From assembly GCF_009830285.1 (NCBI RefSeq), contig NZ_WUQX01000001.1:1798501-1862500 (forward strand): 64,000 bases of DNA, read 5' to 3'. The DNA comes from Sporofaciens musculi (GTDB taxonomy: Bacteria > Bacillota > Clostridia > Lachnospirales > Lachnospiraceae). Made by a program: the position numbers and the translations under genes. The notes under the pieces are model-generated. The model saw only the letters and a list, made by a program, of their open reading frames with translations. It made no database searches and had not been told where the DNA came from. Below, in pieces: positions 9,463 through 17,912 of the stretch (position 1 is the stretch's first letter; each line of letters starts with the position of its first letter).

Positions 9463-9543
9463 AGGTATAGGCAATGAAGCATATATAAATTGTCTATGAG
9501 CAATATTGAAAAGAGTGTAAAAAGAATACAAGAGTGGGATGAT

Positions 9544-9640
9544 ATTTCTCAAGAGAGAGTCATAACAATGGCCGCCGAAGAGGCAAACCGGAGATAGATT
9601 ATATCGCAGGCGAAACTTTCAGGCAAAAGGACTGGGAGAT
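9544..9640 (+). ncRNA. Glycine riboswitch aptamer in the grd leader
   Basis: The conserved core of the glycine aptamer is readable: GAGAGAG, then GCCGCCGAAGAGGCAAACC, then AAACTTTCAGGCAAAAGGAC. ATTTCTC (9544-9550) can pair with GGGAGAT (9634-9640) as P1, with two wobble pairs. Only one full aptamer is seen, where many glycine riboswitches are tandem. A strong terminator lies 78 bases downstream, so the expected action is transcriptional: glycine binding should permit read-through into grdX-grdD. The aptamer identification is firm; the switching direction is inferred from the pathway. Confidence 0.88.
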
Positions 9641-9717
9641 GTACCACATTCTGAATCTTGTGCTGTATGATAAATTTCTAAAGATGATTGATATGTTATC
9701 AGGGCAAAAGACAGAAA

Positions 9718-9759
9718 GGGCGATTGCACACATGATTGTGTTCAAATCGTCCTTTTTTT
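9718..9759 (+). terminator. Riboswitch-controlled intrinsic terminator
   Basis: GGGCGATT (9718-9725) pairs with AATCGTCC (9745-9752, one G-U) around an inner ACAC/GTGT stem, followed immediately by T7. It stands between the glycine aptamer and grdX with no open frame in between, as expected of an expression platform. Confidence 0.85.
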
Positions 9760-9801
9760 ACAATAAAGTTTACAGATGACCGCAAGGGAGAAGAAAAGCA
9801 G

Positions 9802-10188
9802 ATGGGAAGCAGAGATTACATGGTAATTACCAATAATCCACTGGTTTTGGACAGACTTAAGGAGACACACCATATCGTTTATCGGGATATTTCCTATGAG
9901 GAGGTCCTCAGGGAAGTGAGAGACAGAATTCACGAGGGGCACACATTGTTATCGCATCCGTTATCCGGAAGCGTGAAGCCCAATGAGACGCCATATAAAT
10001 CCATTATGATATCAGAAGGAAAGGGGGAGGTTGACGAAGGGTCCGTTAAGTTGATTGAGAACGCCATACAAGCGTGCCAAAAGTTCATCTTCAAGTCTGA
10101 CTTGTATGAAGAATCGGTATATGACGATTTTCAGTTGATTGACTGGACGCTGCTGGAGAGTGGAATGGCATCTGCAGATGTCTGGTAG
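9802..10188 (+). CDS. grdX: GrdX family protein
   Basis: A 128-residue protein of the GrdX family, found at the head of glycine reductase operons; its biochemical role is unknown. MVITNNPLVLDR at the N-terminus and LLSHPLSGSVKPNETPYKS in the middle are typical as I recall the family. The ATG at 9802 follows AGGGAG. A TTG at 9736 in the same frame lies inside the terminator stem and is rejected. First gene of the operon, 71 bases before grdE. Confidence 0.8.
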   Translation: MGSRDYMVITNNPLVLDRLKETHHIVYRDISYEEVLREVRDRIHEGHTLLSHPLSGSVKPNETPYKSIMISEGKGEVDEGSVKLIENAIQACQKFIFKSDLYEESVYDDFQLIDWTLLESGMASADVW

Positions 10189-10259
10189 TCTTAAGTAAAG
10201 GTTGTAGAAGCGTATAAGCTTTGAACAATAATATCAATATTCTAAGGAGGGAACCAAAA

Positions 10260-11540
10260 GTGAGATTAGAAATGGGACACATTTACATTAAGGATATTCA
10301 GTTCGCGGCTGAGTCTAAGATTGAAGACGGTATCCTTTATGTATCCGAGGAGGCCGTAAAAGCGGTTGCTCTTGAGGACGAGAAGATTAAGAGCGTATCT
10401 TTTGATATCGCAAAGCCAGGTGAGTCTGTGAGAATCACACCGGTTAAGGACGTCATCGAGCCAAGAGTTAAAGTGGAAGGCAGAGGTGGAATCTTCCCAG
10501 GCGTAATCGCTAAGGTTGATACTGTAGGCGAAGGCAAGACATATGCGCTTAAGGGTATGGCTGTTGTTACGGCTGGTAAGATCGTAGGTTTCCAGGAAGG
10601 TATCATCGACATGACTGGTCCGGGAGCTGACTACACACCATTTTCCAAGACGCTGAATCTGGTTATGGTATGTGAGCCGGTAGATGGCATTAAGCAGCAT
10701 GATTATGAGAAGGCTGTACGTTTCGCAGGCTTCAGAGTTGCTGTGTATCTTGGGGAACTGGCGCGCGAGCTTACTCCGGATGAGACAAAGGTATATGAGA
10801 CATGTACAATCAAAGAGGGTATGGAGAAGTATCCGAACCTTCCGAGAGTTGCATATGTACAGATGCTTCAGAGCCAGGGACTTTTGCATGATACATATGT
10901 GTACGGCGTAGATGCAAAGAAGATTGTTCCGACGATTATGAGCCCGACAGAAGTTATGGACGGCGCTATCGTATCTGGTAACTGTGTATCCGCATGTGAT
11001 AAGAACCCAACTTATGTTCATTTGAACAATCCTGTTGTTCACGATATGTTTGAGCAGCACGGAAAGACATTTAACTTCGTTTGCCACATTATTACCAATG
11101 AGAACGTATATCTGGCTGACAAGCAGCGTTCTTCTGACTGGACGGCGAAGTTATGTAAGATGTTAGACCTTGACGGCGTTATCGTTTCTCAGGAAGGCTT
11201 CGGTAATCCGGATACTGACCTGATCATGAACTGCAAGAAGATTGAGGCAGAAGGCGTTAAGACTGTTATCATTACAGACGAGTACGCAGGACGCGACGGA
11301 AAGTCCCAGTCACTGGCTGACTCTGATCCGGCGGCAGACGCAGTAGTAACAGGCGGTAATGCAAACCAGGTAATTATCCTGCCAAAACTTGACAAGGTTA
11401 TTGGAACTCTGGATTATGTAACGAAGATTGCAGGTGCAAGTGAGGAGACGCTTCGTGAGGACGGCTCTCTTGAGGTTGAGCTTCAGGTACTTACAGGTGC
11501 AACCAACGAGACTGGTTTCAACAAACTGAGTGCGAGATAA
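10260..11540 (+). CDS. grdE: Glycine reductase proprotein GrdE (substrate-specific component B)
   Basis: A 426-residue proprotein of the substrate-specific protein B complex, which with GrdB activates glycine before reductive deamination. Family members are cleaved autocatalytically before a cysteine, which becomes a pyruvoyl group that binds the amino acid. The cleavage motif GNCVSACDKN is present with the reactive cysteine at residue 242 when the GTG at 10260 is used. This start has AAGGAGG nine bases upstream and gives the usual MRLE..G.IYIKD beginning. GrdE forms a pair with the following gene, grdB, 17 bases away. The glycine riboswitch favours glycine over sarcosine or betaine as substrate. 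Confidence 0.93.
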   Translation: MRLEMGHIYIKDIQFAAESKIEDGILYVSEEAVKAVALEDEKIKSVSFDIAKPGESVRITPVKDVIEPRVKVEGRGGIFPGVIAKVDTVGEGKTYALKGMAVVTAGKIVGFQEGIIDMTGPGADYTPFSKTLNLVMVCEPVDGIKQHDYEKAVRFAGFRVAVYLGELARELTPDETKVYETCTIKEGMEKYPNLPRVAYVQMLQSQGLLHDTYVYGVDAKKIVPTIMSPTEVMDGAIVSGNCVSACDKNPTYVHLNNPVVHDMFEQHGKTFNFVCHIITNENVYLADKQRSSDWTAKLCKMLDLDGVIVSQEGFGNPDTDLIMNCKKIEAEGVKTVIITDEYAGRDGKSQSLADSDPAADAVVTGGNANQVIILPKLDKVIGTLDYVTKIAGASEETLREDGSLEVELQVLTGATNETGFNKLSAR

Positions 11541-11557
11541 GAAGGGAGGATAAGAAC

Positions 11558-12868
11558 ATGGCTAAATTAAAAGTAGTTCATTACATCAATCAGTTCTTTG
11601 CACAGATTGGTGGAGAAGAAAAAGCAGATTATCCGGCAGAGCTTCGTGTTGGAGAGATTGTCGGACCAGGTCAGGCATTGACACAGCAGTTCGGTGAGGA
11701 CGCTGAGATTGTTGCTACAATCGTTTGTGGTGACTCTTATTTCAATGAGAATCTTGAGAAGGCAAAGGCAGACATTCTTGCTATGGTGAAGGAGCAGGCT
11801 CCGGATGTATTCGTGGCAGGTCCTGCATTTAACGCTGGACGTTACGGCGTTGCCTGTGGTACGATTGCAGCAGCAGTTCAGGAGGAGCTTGGTATTCCGG
11901 CTGTTACAGGCATGTATGTAGAGAACCCAGGCGCTGATATGTTTAAGACTCAGGTTTATATTGTATCTACAAAGAACAGTGCGGCAGGTATGAGAGACGC
12001 TGTTAAGAAGCTGGCTCCGTTAGCTGTTAAGGTAGGAAGGGGCGAGGCAATCGGCGCTTCCTCAGAGGAAGGATATATCCCGAACGGTGTTCGTGTGAAC
12101 TTCTTCGAGAAGGAGAGAGGTTCCCTTCGTGCCGTTAAGATGTTGATTAAGAAGCTTAATGACAAGCCGTTCGAGACTGAGTTCCCGATGCCTGATTTCG
12201 ACAGAGTTGACCCGAATCCGGCGGTTAAGGATCTGGCACATGCGAAGATCGCACTTGTTACCTCCGGCGGTATCGTACCGAAGGGCAATCCGGACCACAT
12301 TGAAAGCTCCAGCGCTTCACACTACGGCGAGTATGATATCGCAGGCGTTATGGATTTGACAGAAGCGACATACGAGACAGCCCACGGTGGATATGATCCG
12401 GTTTATGCAAATGAAGACTCTGACCGTGTATTACCGGTTGACGTACTTCGTGACATGGAGAAGGAAGGAAAGATTGGGGAGCTGCATCACCTGTTCTACA
12501 CAACCACAGGTAATGGTACAGCCGTTGCATCATCCAAGGCTTTCGCTGCTGAGTTCTCTCAGAAGCTTAAGAACGACGGTGTTGACGCAGTAATCCTCAC
12601 CTCCACATGAGGTACCTGTACTCGTTGCGGTGCAACGATGGTAAAAGAAGTAGAGAGAGCAGGAATCCCTGTTGTACACATCTGTACAGTAACTCCTATT
12701 TCTATGACAGTTGGCGCGAACAGAATCGTACCGGCTATCGCTATTCCACATCCTCTTGGAAATCCTGCATTAGATGCAGATGAGGAGAAGAACCTCAGAC
12801 GTAAGATTGTTGAGAAGGCGTTAGTTGCCCTTGAGACAGAGGTTGAGGGACAGACAATCTTTGATTAG
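11558..12868 (+). CDS. grdB: Glycine reductase selenoprotein B, GrdB (TGA read as selenocysteine)
   Basis: A 436-residue selenoprotein if the in-frame TGA at 12608-12610 is read as selenocysteine 351; otherwise the frame appears broken into a 350-residue piece and a short tail. The context TST-U-GTC-TRC forms a U-x-x-C redox motif, and both sides are typical GrdB sequence, so this is recoding and not a mutation. GrdB carries out the nucleophilic attack on the Schiff base formed on GrdE and passes a selenoether-bound carboxymethyl group to GrdA. A perfect seven-base hairpin begins 12 bases after the TGA. No selA/B/C/D genes lie in the window. Confidence 0.95.
12622..12638 (+). promoter_or_regulatory. 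SECIS-like hairpin after the grdB TGA
   Basis: TCGTTGC (12622-12628), loop GGT, GCAACGA (12632-12638): a perfect seven-pair hairpin starting 12 bases after the in-frame TGA. This is the placement used by bacterial SelB-binding SECIS elements, and the loop contains GU as in the E. coli fdhF element. Function is inferred from position and shape. Confidence 0.6.
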
Positions 12869-12877
12869 TCTCTAAAT

Positions 12878-12969
12878 ATATGGACAGATTAGAAAACTGT
12901 CCATATAGATGGTATTTTATTTTCATTTAATAAGTGGTATAGTGCAAAGAAGGATGACACTATACCACT
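12878..12969 (+). other. Two consecutive perfect inverted repeats between grdB and trxB
   Basis: ATATGGACAG/CTGTCCATAT (12878-12887 and 12897-12906), then AGTGGTATAGTG/CACTATACCACT (12933-12944 and 12958-12969). The first is followed by a broken T-rich run, the second ends just before the trxB Shine-Dalgarno site. They may be partial terminators or mRNA-stabilising hairpins that set the ratio of grdEB to the downstream genes. Confidence 0.55.
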
Positions 12970-12990
12970 ATAAAAAGGAGAAGTTTCGTT

Positions 12991-13935
12991 ATGAGCAAAA
13001 TTTATGACGTAATTGTCCTGGGCGCAGGTCCTGCAGGTTTGGCAGCAGGACTGTACGCAGGAAGAAGCCGTCTTTCTGTTTTGATTATTGAAAAAGGGCA
13101 GGACGGCGGACAGATTGCAATCACAGATGAGATTGAGAACTACCCTGGACAGACGGTTGAGGGTGAGTCAGGACCGTCTTTGATTGCAAGAATGACAGAG
13201 CAGGCGGCTAAATTCGGCGCTGAGCGTGTATCTGACACGATTACAGAGGTTTCCCTTGAGGGAGAAGTAAAAGTGTTAAAGAGCGCAAAGGCTGAGTATC
13301 AGGGAAAGAATGTGATCATCGCTACAGGCGCTCACGCAAGGCCAATCGGCTGTAAGGGCGAGGCAGAGTACATGGGCAAGGGCGTATCCTACTGTGCTAC
13401 CTGCGACGCTAACTTCTTCGAGGACTTTGAAGTATATGTAGTAGGCGGCGGCGACTCTGCTGTTGAGGAGGCTATGTATCTGACGAAGTTCGCAAGGAAA
13501 GTAACCCTGATCCACAGAAGGAATGAGCTTCGTGCCGCGAAGTCAATCCAGGAGAAGGCCTTTAAGAATCCGAAGCTTGAGTTCATGTGGGATTCAGTCG
13601 TTGAGGAGCTTGGCGGAGACGAGATTCTGTCTGAGATGACGGTTAAGAACGTTAAGACAGGGGAGATTACCAAGGTTACGGCAGACGAGGACGACGGAAT
13701 GTTCGGTCTGTTTGGTTTCATCGGTACGGTTCCGAACTCCAAGATCTTTGAGGGAATCATCGACATGGACGAGCGTGGATATATTAAGACAGATGAAGAT
13801 ATGCACACCAATATTGCTGGTGTATATGCTGCCGGCGACGTTCGGATTAAGAGCTTAAGGCAGGTAGTTACCGCAGCGGCTGACGGAGCAATCGCGGCAG
13901 TTCAGGTTGAGAGAAGCATGTCAGACTACTTCTAA
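12991..13935 (+). CDS. trxB: Thioredoxin reductase
   Basis: A 314-residue flavoprotein with the FAD motif GAGPAGLAAG at residue 11, the redox pair CATC (Cys135, Cys138), the NADPH motif VGGGDSAVEE and the C-terminal FAD motif GVYAAGDVR. It transfers electrons from NAD(P)H to the thioredoxin encoded next, which re-reduces the selenoprotein A of glycine reductase. The Shine-Dalgarno AAAAAGGAG is well placed. Location between grdB and grdA assigns it to the Stickland pathway as a dedicated reductase. Confidence 0.94.
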   Translation: MSKIYDVIVLGAGPAGLAAGLYAGRSRLSVLIIEKGQDGGQIAITDEIENYPGQTVEGESGPSLIARMTEQAAKFGAERVSDTITEVSLEGEVKVLKSAKAEYQGKNVIIATGAHARPIGCKGEAEYMGKGVSYCATCDANFFEDFEVYVVGGGDSAVEEAMYLTKFARKVTLIHRRNELRAAKSIQEKAFKNPKLEFMWDSVVEELGGDEILSEMTVKNVKTGEITKVTADEDDGMFGLFGFIGTVPNSKIFEGIIDMDERGYIKTDEDMHTNIAGVYAAGDVRIKSLRQVVTAAADGAIAAVQVERSMSDYF

Positions 13936-14044
13936 AGCAGGCAGACTTCGTCTCGCGGGGCATCTCCTTATGAGGGGGTTATCCGCAGCATTAAGATTGG
14001 GATAGACACGCTTATAGATGTAACAAGCGGTAGGCGTGTTTACA

Positions 14045-14065
14045 GAAGCCTTACTATTAGGCTTC
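14045..14065 (+). other. Hairpin between trxB and trxA
   Basis: GAAGCCT and AGGCTTC form a perfect seven-base inverted repeat with a seven-base loop, without a T run. It is preceded by a weaker ACACGC/GCGTGT pairing. Probably an mRNA processing or stability element. Confidence 0.4.
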
Positions 14066-14099
14066 GATATCATAATATCAATAAAGGAGGATGATAGAA

Positions 14100-14417
14100 A
14101 TGATAGATGTAGATAAGAATACATTCCAGACTGAGGTTCTGGAGGCAGAGGGCTATGTATTCGTAGATTTCTATGGTGACGGCTGCGTACCATGCCAGGC
14201 TTTGATGCCAAAGGTACATGAATTCGCTGATAAGTATGGTGACAAGATGAAATTTACTTCTCTTAACACCACCAAGGCACGTCGTCTTGCAATCGGACAG
14301 AAGATTCTTGGACTTCCTGTAATGGCTATTTACAAGGATGGACAGAAGGTGGAAGAGGTTGTTAAGGAAGATGCGACACCAGAGAGTATTGAGGCGATGA
14401 TTCAGAAGTATATCTAA
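14100..14417 (+). CDS. trxA: Glycine-reductase-type thioredoxin
   Basis: A 105-residue thioredoxin fold. The active site is GCVPC (Cys29, Cys32) instead of the usual WCGPC; this variant is known from thioredoxins in amino-acid-reducing anaerobes. The cis-proline loop is LGLPVM. It reduces the oxidised selenenylsulfide of GrdA after each turnover. I take the second ATG (14100), nine bases after AAAGGAGG; the ATG at 14091 touches the Shine-Dalgarno site. Sits between trxB and grdA. Confidence 0.93.
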   Translation: MIDVDKNTFQTEVLEAEGYVFVDFYGDGCVPCQALMPKVHEFADKYGDKMKFTSLNTTKARRLAIGQKILGLPVMAIYKDGQKVEEVVKEDATPESIEAMIQKYI

Positions 14418-14478
14418 TTGATATAGTTCTTGATCATATAAATGTTTTTTACCACATAAGAAAGGAGAAAGCATAATT

Positions 14479-14952
14479 ATGGCTATTTTAGAAGGGAAAA
14501 AAGCAATAATTATCGGAGACCGTGATGGAATTCCGGGACCGGCAATCGCTGAGTGCGTACAGACTGCCGGCGCAGAAGTAGTATTTTCATCAACGGAATG
14601 TTTCGTCTGAACGAGCGCAGGCGCAATGGATCTTGAGAATCAGAAGAGGGTTAAGGATTTTGCTGACGAGTATGGTGCAGAGAACTTAGTAGTAGTTCTT
14701 GGTGCAGCAGAAGGTGAAGCTGCAGGTCTTGCAGCAGAGACTGTAACAGCAGGAGACCCGACATTCGCAGGTCCATTGACAGGGGTCCAGCTTGGACTCA
14801 CGGTATATCACGTATGTGAACCAGAGATGAAGGAAGAATTCGACGACGCTGTTTATGATGAACAGGTTAGTATGATGGAGATGGTACTTGACGTTGACGA
14901 TATCGTTAGCGAGATGAGTTCTATCAGAGACGAATTCTGTAAGTATTTATAA
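14479..14952 (+). CDS. grdA: Glycine/sarcosine/betaine reductase selenoprotein A, GrdA (TGA as selenocysteine)
   Basis: A 157-residue selenoprotein with the in-frame TGA at 14608-14610 as selenocysteine 44, in a C-x-x-U motif (Cys41-F-V-U44). Without recoding only 43 codons would be read, and the conserved C-terminal part would have no ribosome site. GrdA is the shared small carrier: it accepts the carboxymethyl group from GrdB and delivers it as a selenoether-derived ketene equivalent to GrdC/GrdD, becoming oxidised. The Shine-Dalgarno AAAGGAG lies upstream of the ATG. The bases after TGA can form only a short GCG/CGC hairpin, weaker than that of grdB. Confidence 0.95.
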
Positions 14953-14969
14953 GATAGGATTGTAAGAGG

Positions 14970-15010
14970 GGGCGGACTCTATGGTGACCCACCGTGGGTC
15001 TGCCCTTTTT
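14970..15010 (+). terminator. Intrinsic terminator between grdA and grdC
   Basis: GGGCGGAC (14970-14977) pairs with GTCTGCCC (14998-15005, one G-U) and is followed by T5. Because grdC and grdD lie downstream without a clear new promoter, it probably works as a leaky attenuator that keeps GrdA and its reductants in excess over protein C. Confidence 0.75.
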
Positions 15011-15077
15011 CTATCCGCCTGATAGGGCGGAGACAAACCCTTCTGTATCGAAGAAATGAAAGGTGGTAAATAAAGCA

Positions 15078-16616
15078 ATGAACAGTGTAATTAAAGGCGC
15101 CAGCTACGTGCTTGCGCATACGCCGCAGATGGTGGTATATAATGGAACGACTCAGACCACAGAGAGAATTGTAAATCCAGAGTCTGAGTATCTGAAAGAA
15201 TTGGAGAGCCATTTACGTTCCTATGAGGACTGCGTAAACTACTGGCCAAATCAGGTATATATCGGTAATGCGACACCGGAGGACCTTGCAGGCGTGGAGT
15301 TCCCATACTATGACAAGGTAAAAGAGGGCGCCCAGAGATATGGAAAATATGGCGAGATCATGCCAGAGGAGGAGTTTATCCTTCTGGTACAGGCATGCGA
15401 CCAGTTCGAGGTCGTTAAGATTGACAAGGATTTCGTCAGCGCCCACAAGGATGCATTTGCCAAGGACCCGATTATCACAGAGGATATTGCAGCAAGAGTT
15501 GAGGCCGGCGTAGAGCTGTCCGAAATCGAAGCAGCGGTAAAGGATGAGCATGCAGAGGGAATCTATGTGGCAGGCAAGCTTGTAGCTTGCGTAAAGAGAG
15601 CTCATGATATTGACGTAAACCTGTCCGCTCATGTTATGCATGAGAACCTGATGAGCAAGGCGTCAAGCGTACTGGCTCTGTTATACGGCGTCAAGAATGC
15701 AGGAATCAGCAAGGACGACATTGAGTATGTTATCGACTGTGCAGAGGAAGCATGTGGAGATATGAATCAGAGAGGCGGCGGCAACTTCGCGAAGGCAGCG
15801 GCAGAGATCGCAGGTCTTAACAATGCTACAGGCTCTGACAGCCGTGGCTTCTGTGCAGGACCATCTCATGCGCTTATTGAGGCAGCGGCATTGGTAAAAT
15901 CCGGCGCATACAAGTGTGTGGCTGTAACAGCAGGCGGATGTACCGCTAAGCTTGGTATGAACGGAAAAGACCATGTGAAGAAGGGACTTCCGATTTTAGA
16001 GGATTGTTTGGCAGGCTTCTGTGTCATCCTTTCCGAGAATGACGGAGAGAATCCAGAGATTAATCTTGATATTTTGGGACGCCATACGGTTGGAACAGGA
16101 AGCGCACCGCAGAACGTAATTGGAAGCCTTGTTGCCGACCCGCTTGAGAGAGCAGGACTTAAGATTACAGATATCGACAAATTCTCTCCTGAGATGCAGA
16201 ATCCGGATATCACGAAGCCGGCAGGAGCAGGAGATGTGCCGATGGCAAACTACAAGATGATTGCGGCTCTGGCTGTAAAGAGAGGCGAGCTTGACAGAAA
16301 AGAGCTGGCTTCCTTTAGCACCAACCACGGTCTTACCGGATGGGCGCCGACACAGGGACATATCCCGTCAGGTGTTCCGTACATCGGATTCGCAAGAGAG
16401 GATATCCTTGCAGGAAAGATTAAGACAGCCATGATTATCGGAAAAGGAAGTCTGTTCCTTGGACGTATGACCAACTTGTTCGACGGTGTTTCCTTCGTAA
16501 TCCAGGCAAATACAAAGGCAGAGGCTGAGAAAGCTTCCGGCGTATCTGAGGAAGAGGTAAAGGGATTGATCGCAAAGGCGATGAAGGATTTCGCAGCTTC
16601 CCTGATTGCAGAGTAA
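15078..16616 (+). CDS. grdC: Glycine/sarcosine/betaine reductase component C subunit beta, GrdC
   Basis: A 512-residue subunit of the acetyl-phosphate-forming protein C. It shares the thiolase/FabH-like fold; TAGGCTAKLGMNGKDH near residue 300 holds the candidate active cysteine. The N-terminus (VIKGASYVLAHTPQM) is the family beginning, so the ATG at 15078 is chosen over the GTG at 15063; AAAGGTGG lies 12 bases upstream. Protein C takes the acetyl group from GrdA and, with phosphate, releases acetyl phosphate for ATP synthesis. Separated from grdA by an internal terminator. Confidence 0.93.
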   Translation: MNSVIKGASYVLAHTPQMVVYNGTTQTTERIVNPESEYLKELESHLRSYEDCVNYWPNQVYIGNATPEDLAGVEFPYYDKVKEGAQRYGKYGEIMPEEEFILLVQACDQFEVVKIDKDFVSAHKDAFAKDPIITEDIAARVEAGVELSEIEAAVKDEHAEGIYVAGKLVACVKRAHDIDVNLSAHVMHENLMSKASSVLALLYGVKNAGISKDDIEYVIDCAEEACGDMNQRGGGNFAKAAAEIAGLNNATGSDSRGFCAGPSHALIEAAALVKSGAYKCVAVTAGGCTAKLGMNGKDHVKKGLPILEDCLAGFCVILSENDGENPEINLDILGRHTVGTGSAPQNVIGSLVADPLERAGLKITDIDKFSPEMQNPDITKPAGAGDVPMANYKMIAALAVKRGELDRKELASFSTNHGLTGWAPTQGHIPSGVPYIGFAREDILAGKIKTAMIIGKGSLFLGRMTNLFDGVSFVIQANTKAEAEKASGVSEEEVKGLIAKAMKDFAASLIAE

Positions 16617-16630
16617 GGGGGACGGTAACG

Positions 16631-17785
16631 ATGGCAAATAATATTGAGAGAATGATTGCCGATACCTTTATGGAGATGGCGCAGGGCCTTGAGACGGGAA
16701 GCTTTGGAAAGAGGCCGAAGGTAGCCCTCACTGGTATGGGCAGCGAGCATGGAGAGGAAAACTCCATGAAGGCAGCCGTAGAGGCGGCAAAAGACGGAAT
16801 CGACGTTTACTATATCGGAACATTAGAGGCAGAAGGCGTTACTACCATCAAAGTGGCCAACGATGAGGAAGGTCACGACCGTATGGAGGAGATGCTGAAA
16901 AACGGCGAGGTGGACGCAGCAGTTACCATGCATTTCCCGTTCCCAATCGGCGTTTCAACGGTAGGACGCTGTGTAACGCCGGCAACGGCAAAAGAGATGT
17001 TTATCGCAAACACAACCGGAACCTCCAGTACGGACCGTATTGAGGGAATGATTAAGAATGCGATTTACGGAATCATTACCGCTAAGGCCTGCGGAACAAA
17101 GAATCCTACAGTGGGTATCCTGAATGTAGACGGCGCGCGCCAGACAGAGAAGGCGTTAAAGCAGTTACAGGAAAAGGGATACGACATTGCATTTGCTGAG
17201 TCCGGCAGGGCAGACGGCGGATGTGTAATGAGAGGGAACGATGTGCTTCAGGCGTCACCGGATATCATGGTAACGGATTCATTAACCGGAAATATTCTGG
17301 TGAAGATGCTGTCCTCCTTTAACACAGGCGGAAGCTTCGAGGCCACAGGCTTTGGATATGGACCTGGAATCGGGGAAGGCTATGAGCAGTTAGTCATGAT
17401 TGTGTCAAGAGCAAGCGGCGCTCCGGTAATCGCCAATGCAATCCGTTATGCCGGCCAGCTCGTAAGAGGTAAAGTGTTCGAGGTTGCTAAGGCTGAGTTT
17501 GCAGCAGCGAAAAAGGCTGGACTTAAGGATGTTTTAGATGCGCTTAAGGCTTCTCAGAAGCCTGCAGGGGCCGCCGAAGAGGTGAAGGAGCCGCCGAAGG
17601 AGATTGTAACCGCTCAGATTGCAGGAATCGAGGTCATGGACTTAGAGGATGCAGTAAAAGCCCTGTGGAAGATTAACATCTACGCAGAGAGTGGAATGGG
17701 ATGTACGGGTCCAATCGTCAGAGTATCTGAGGCGAACCTTGCAAAAGCAGAGGAAGAGCTTAAGAAGGCTGGATATATTAACTAG
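16631..17785 (+). CDS. grdD: Glycine/sarcosine/betaine reductase component C subunit alpha, GrdD
   Basis: A 384-residue PlsX/phosphotransacetylase-like subunit of protein C. The C-terminal MGCTGPIVRV segment contains the family's reactive cysteine near residue 361, which carries the acetyl thioester before phosphorolysis. Motifs FNTGGSFEATGFGYGPGIGEG and ANAIRYAGQLVRGK in the second half are typical. It starts 15 bases after grdC with AGGGGGACGG as ribosome site. It ends the operon; a terminator follows. Confidence 0.93.
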   Translation: MANNIERMIADTFMEMAQGLETGSFGKRPKVALTGMGSEHGEENSMKAAVEAAKDGIDVYYIGTLEAEGVTTIKVANDEEGHDRMEEMLKNGEVDAAVTMHFPFPIGVSTVGRCVTPATAKEMFIANTTGTSSTDRIEGMIKNAIYGIITAKACGTKNPTVGILNVDGARQTEKALKQLQEKGYDIAFAESGRADGGCVMRGNDVLQASPDIMVTDSLTGNILVKMLSSFNTGGSFEATGFGYGPGIGEGYEQLVMIVSRASGAPVIANAIRYAGQLVRGKVFEVAKAEFAAAKKAGLKDVLDALKASQKPAGAAEEVKEPPKEIVTAQIAGIEVMDLEDAVKALWKINIYAESGMGCTGPIVRVSEANLAKAEEELKKAGYIN

Positions 17786-17830
17786 TATACCCAAAGTGAA
17801 TTAGCTGAATATAGGTTACCGAGAGGTACT

Positions 17831-17867
17831 GGAAAGTGGCGTCTGTCTCATGATGCCACTTTCCTTT
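17831..17867 (+). terminator. Terminator of the grd operon
   Basis: A perfect ten-base inverted repeat GGAAAGTGGC/GCCACTTTCC with a 14-base loop and a short T3 tail, 46 bases after grdD. Confidence 0.75.
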
Positions 17868-17912
17868 GCATTAGGCCGGTTCTATAATGAAACCGTGAGG
17901 TGTTAATAGTTT

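Noticed and set aside
9700-9716. AGGGCAAAAGACAG echo of the glycine-aptamer core, suggesting a second aptamer
   Set aside because: The matching 5' part (GCCGAAG block) is absent between 9640 and 9700, so a tandem aptamer is not supported.
9736-9801. Upstream TTG extension of grdX
   Set aside because: The codon lies inside the terminator stem and has no ribosome site; the ATG at 9802 fits the family.
12608-12610. grdB and grdA as pseudogenes with nonsense mutations
   Set aside because: Both TGA codons occur at the family's known selenocysteine positions within CxxU/UxxC motifs, and the downstream halves are fully conserved.
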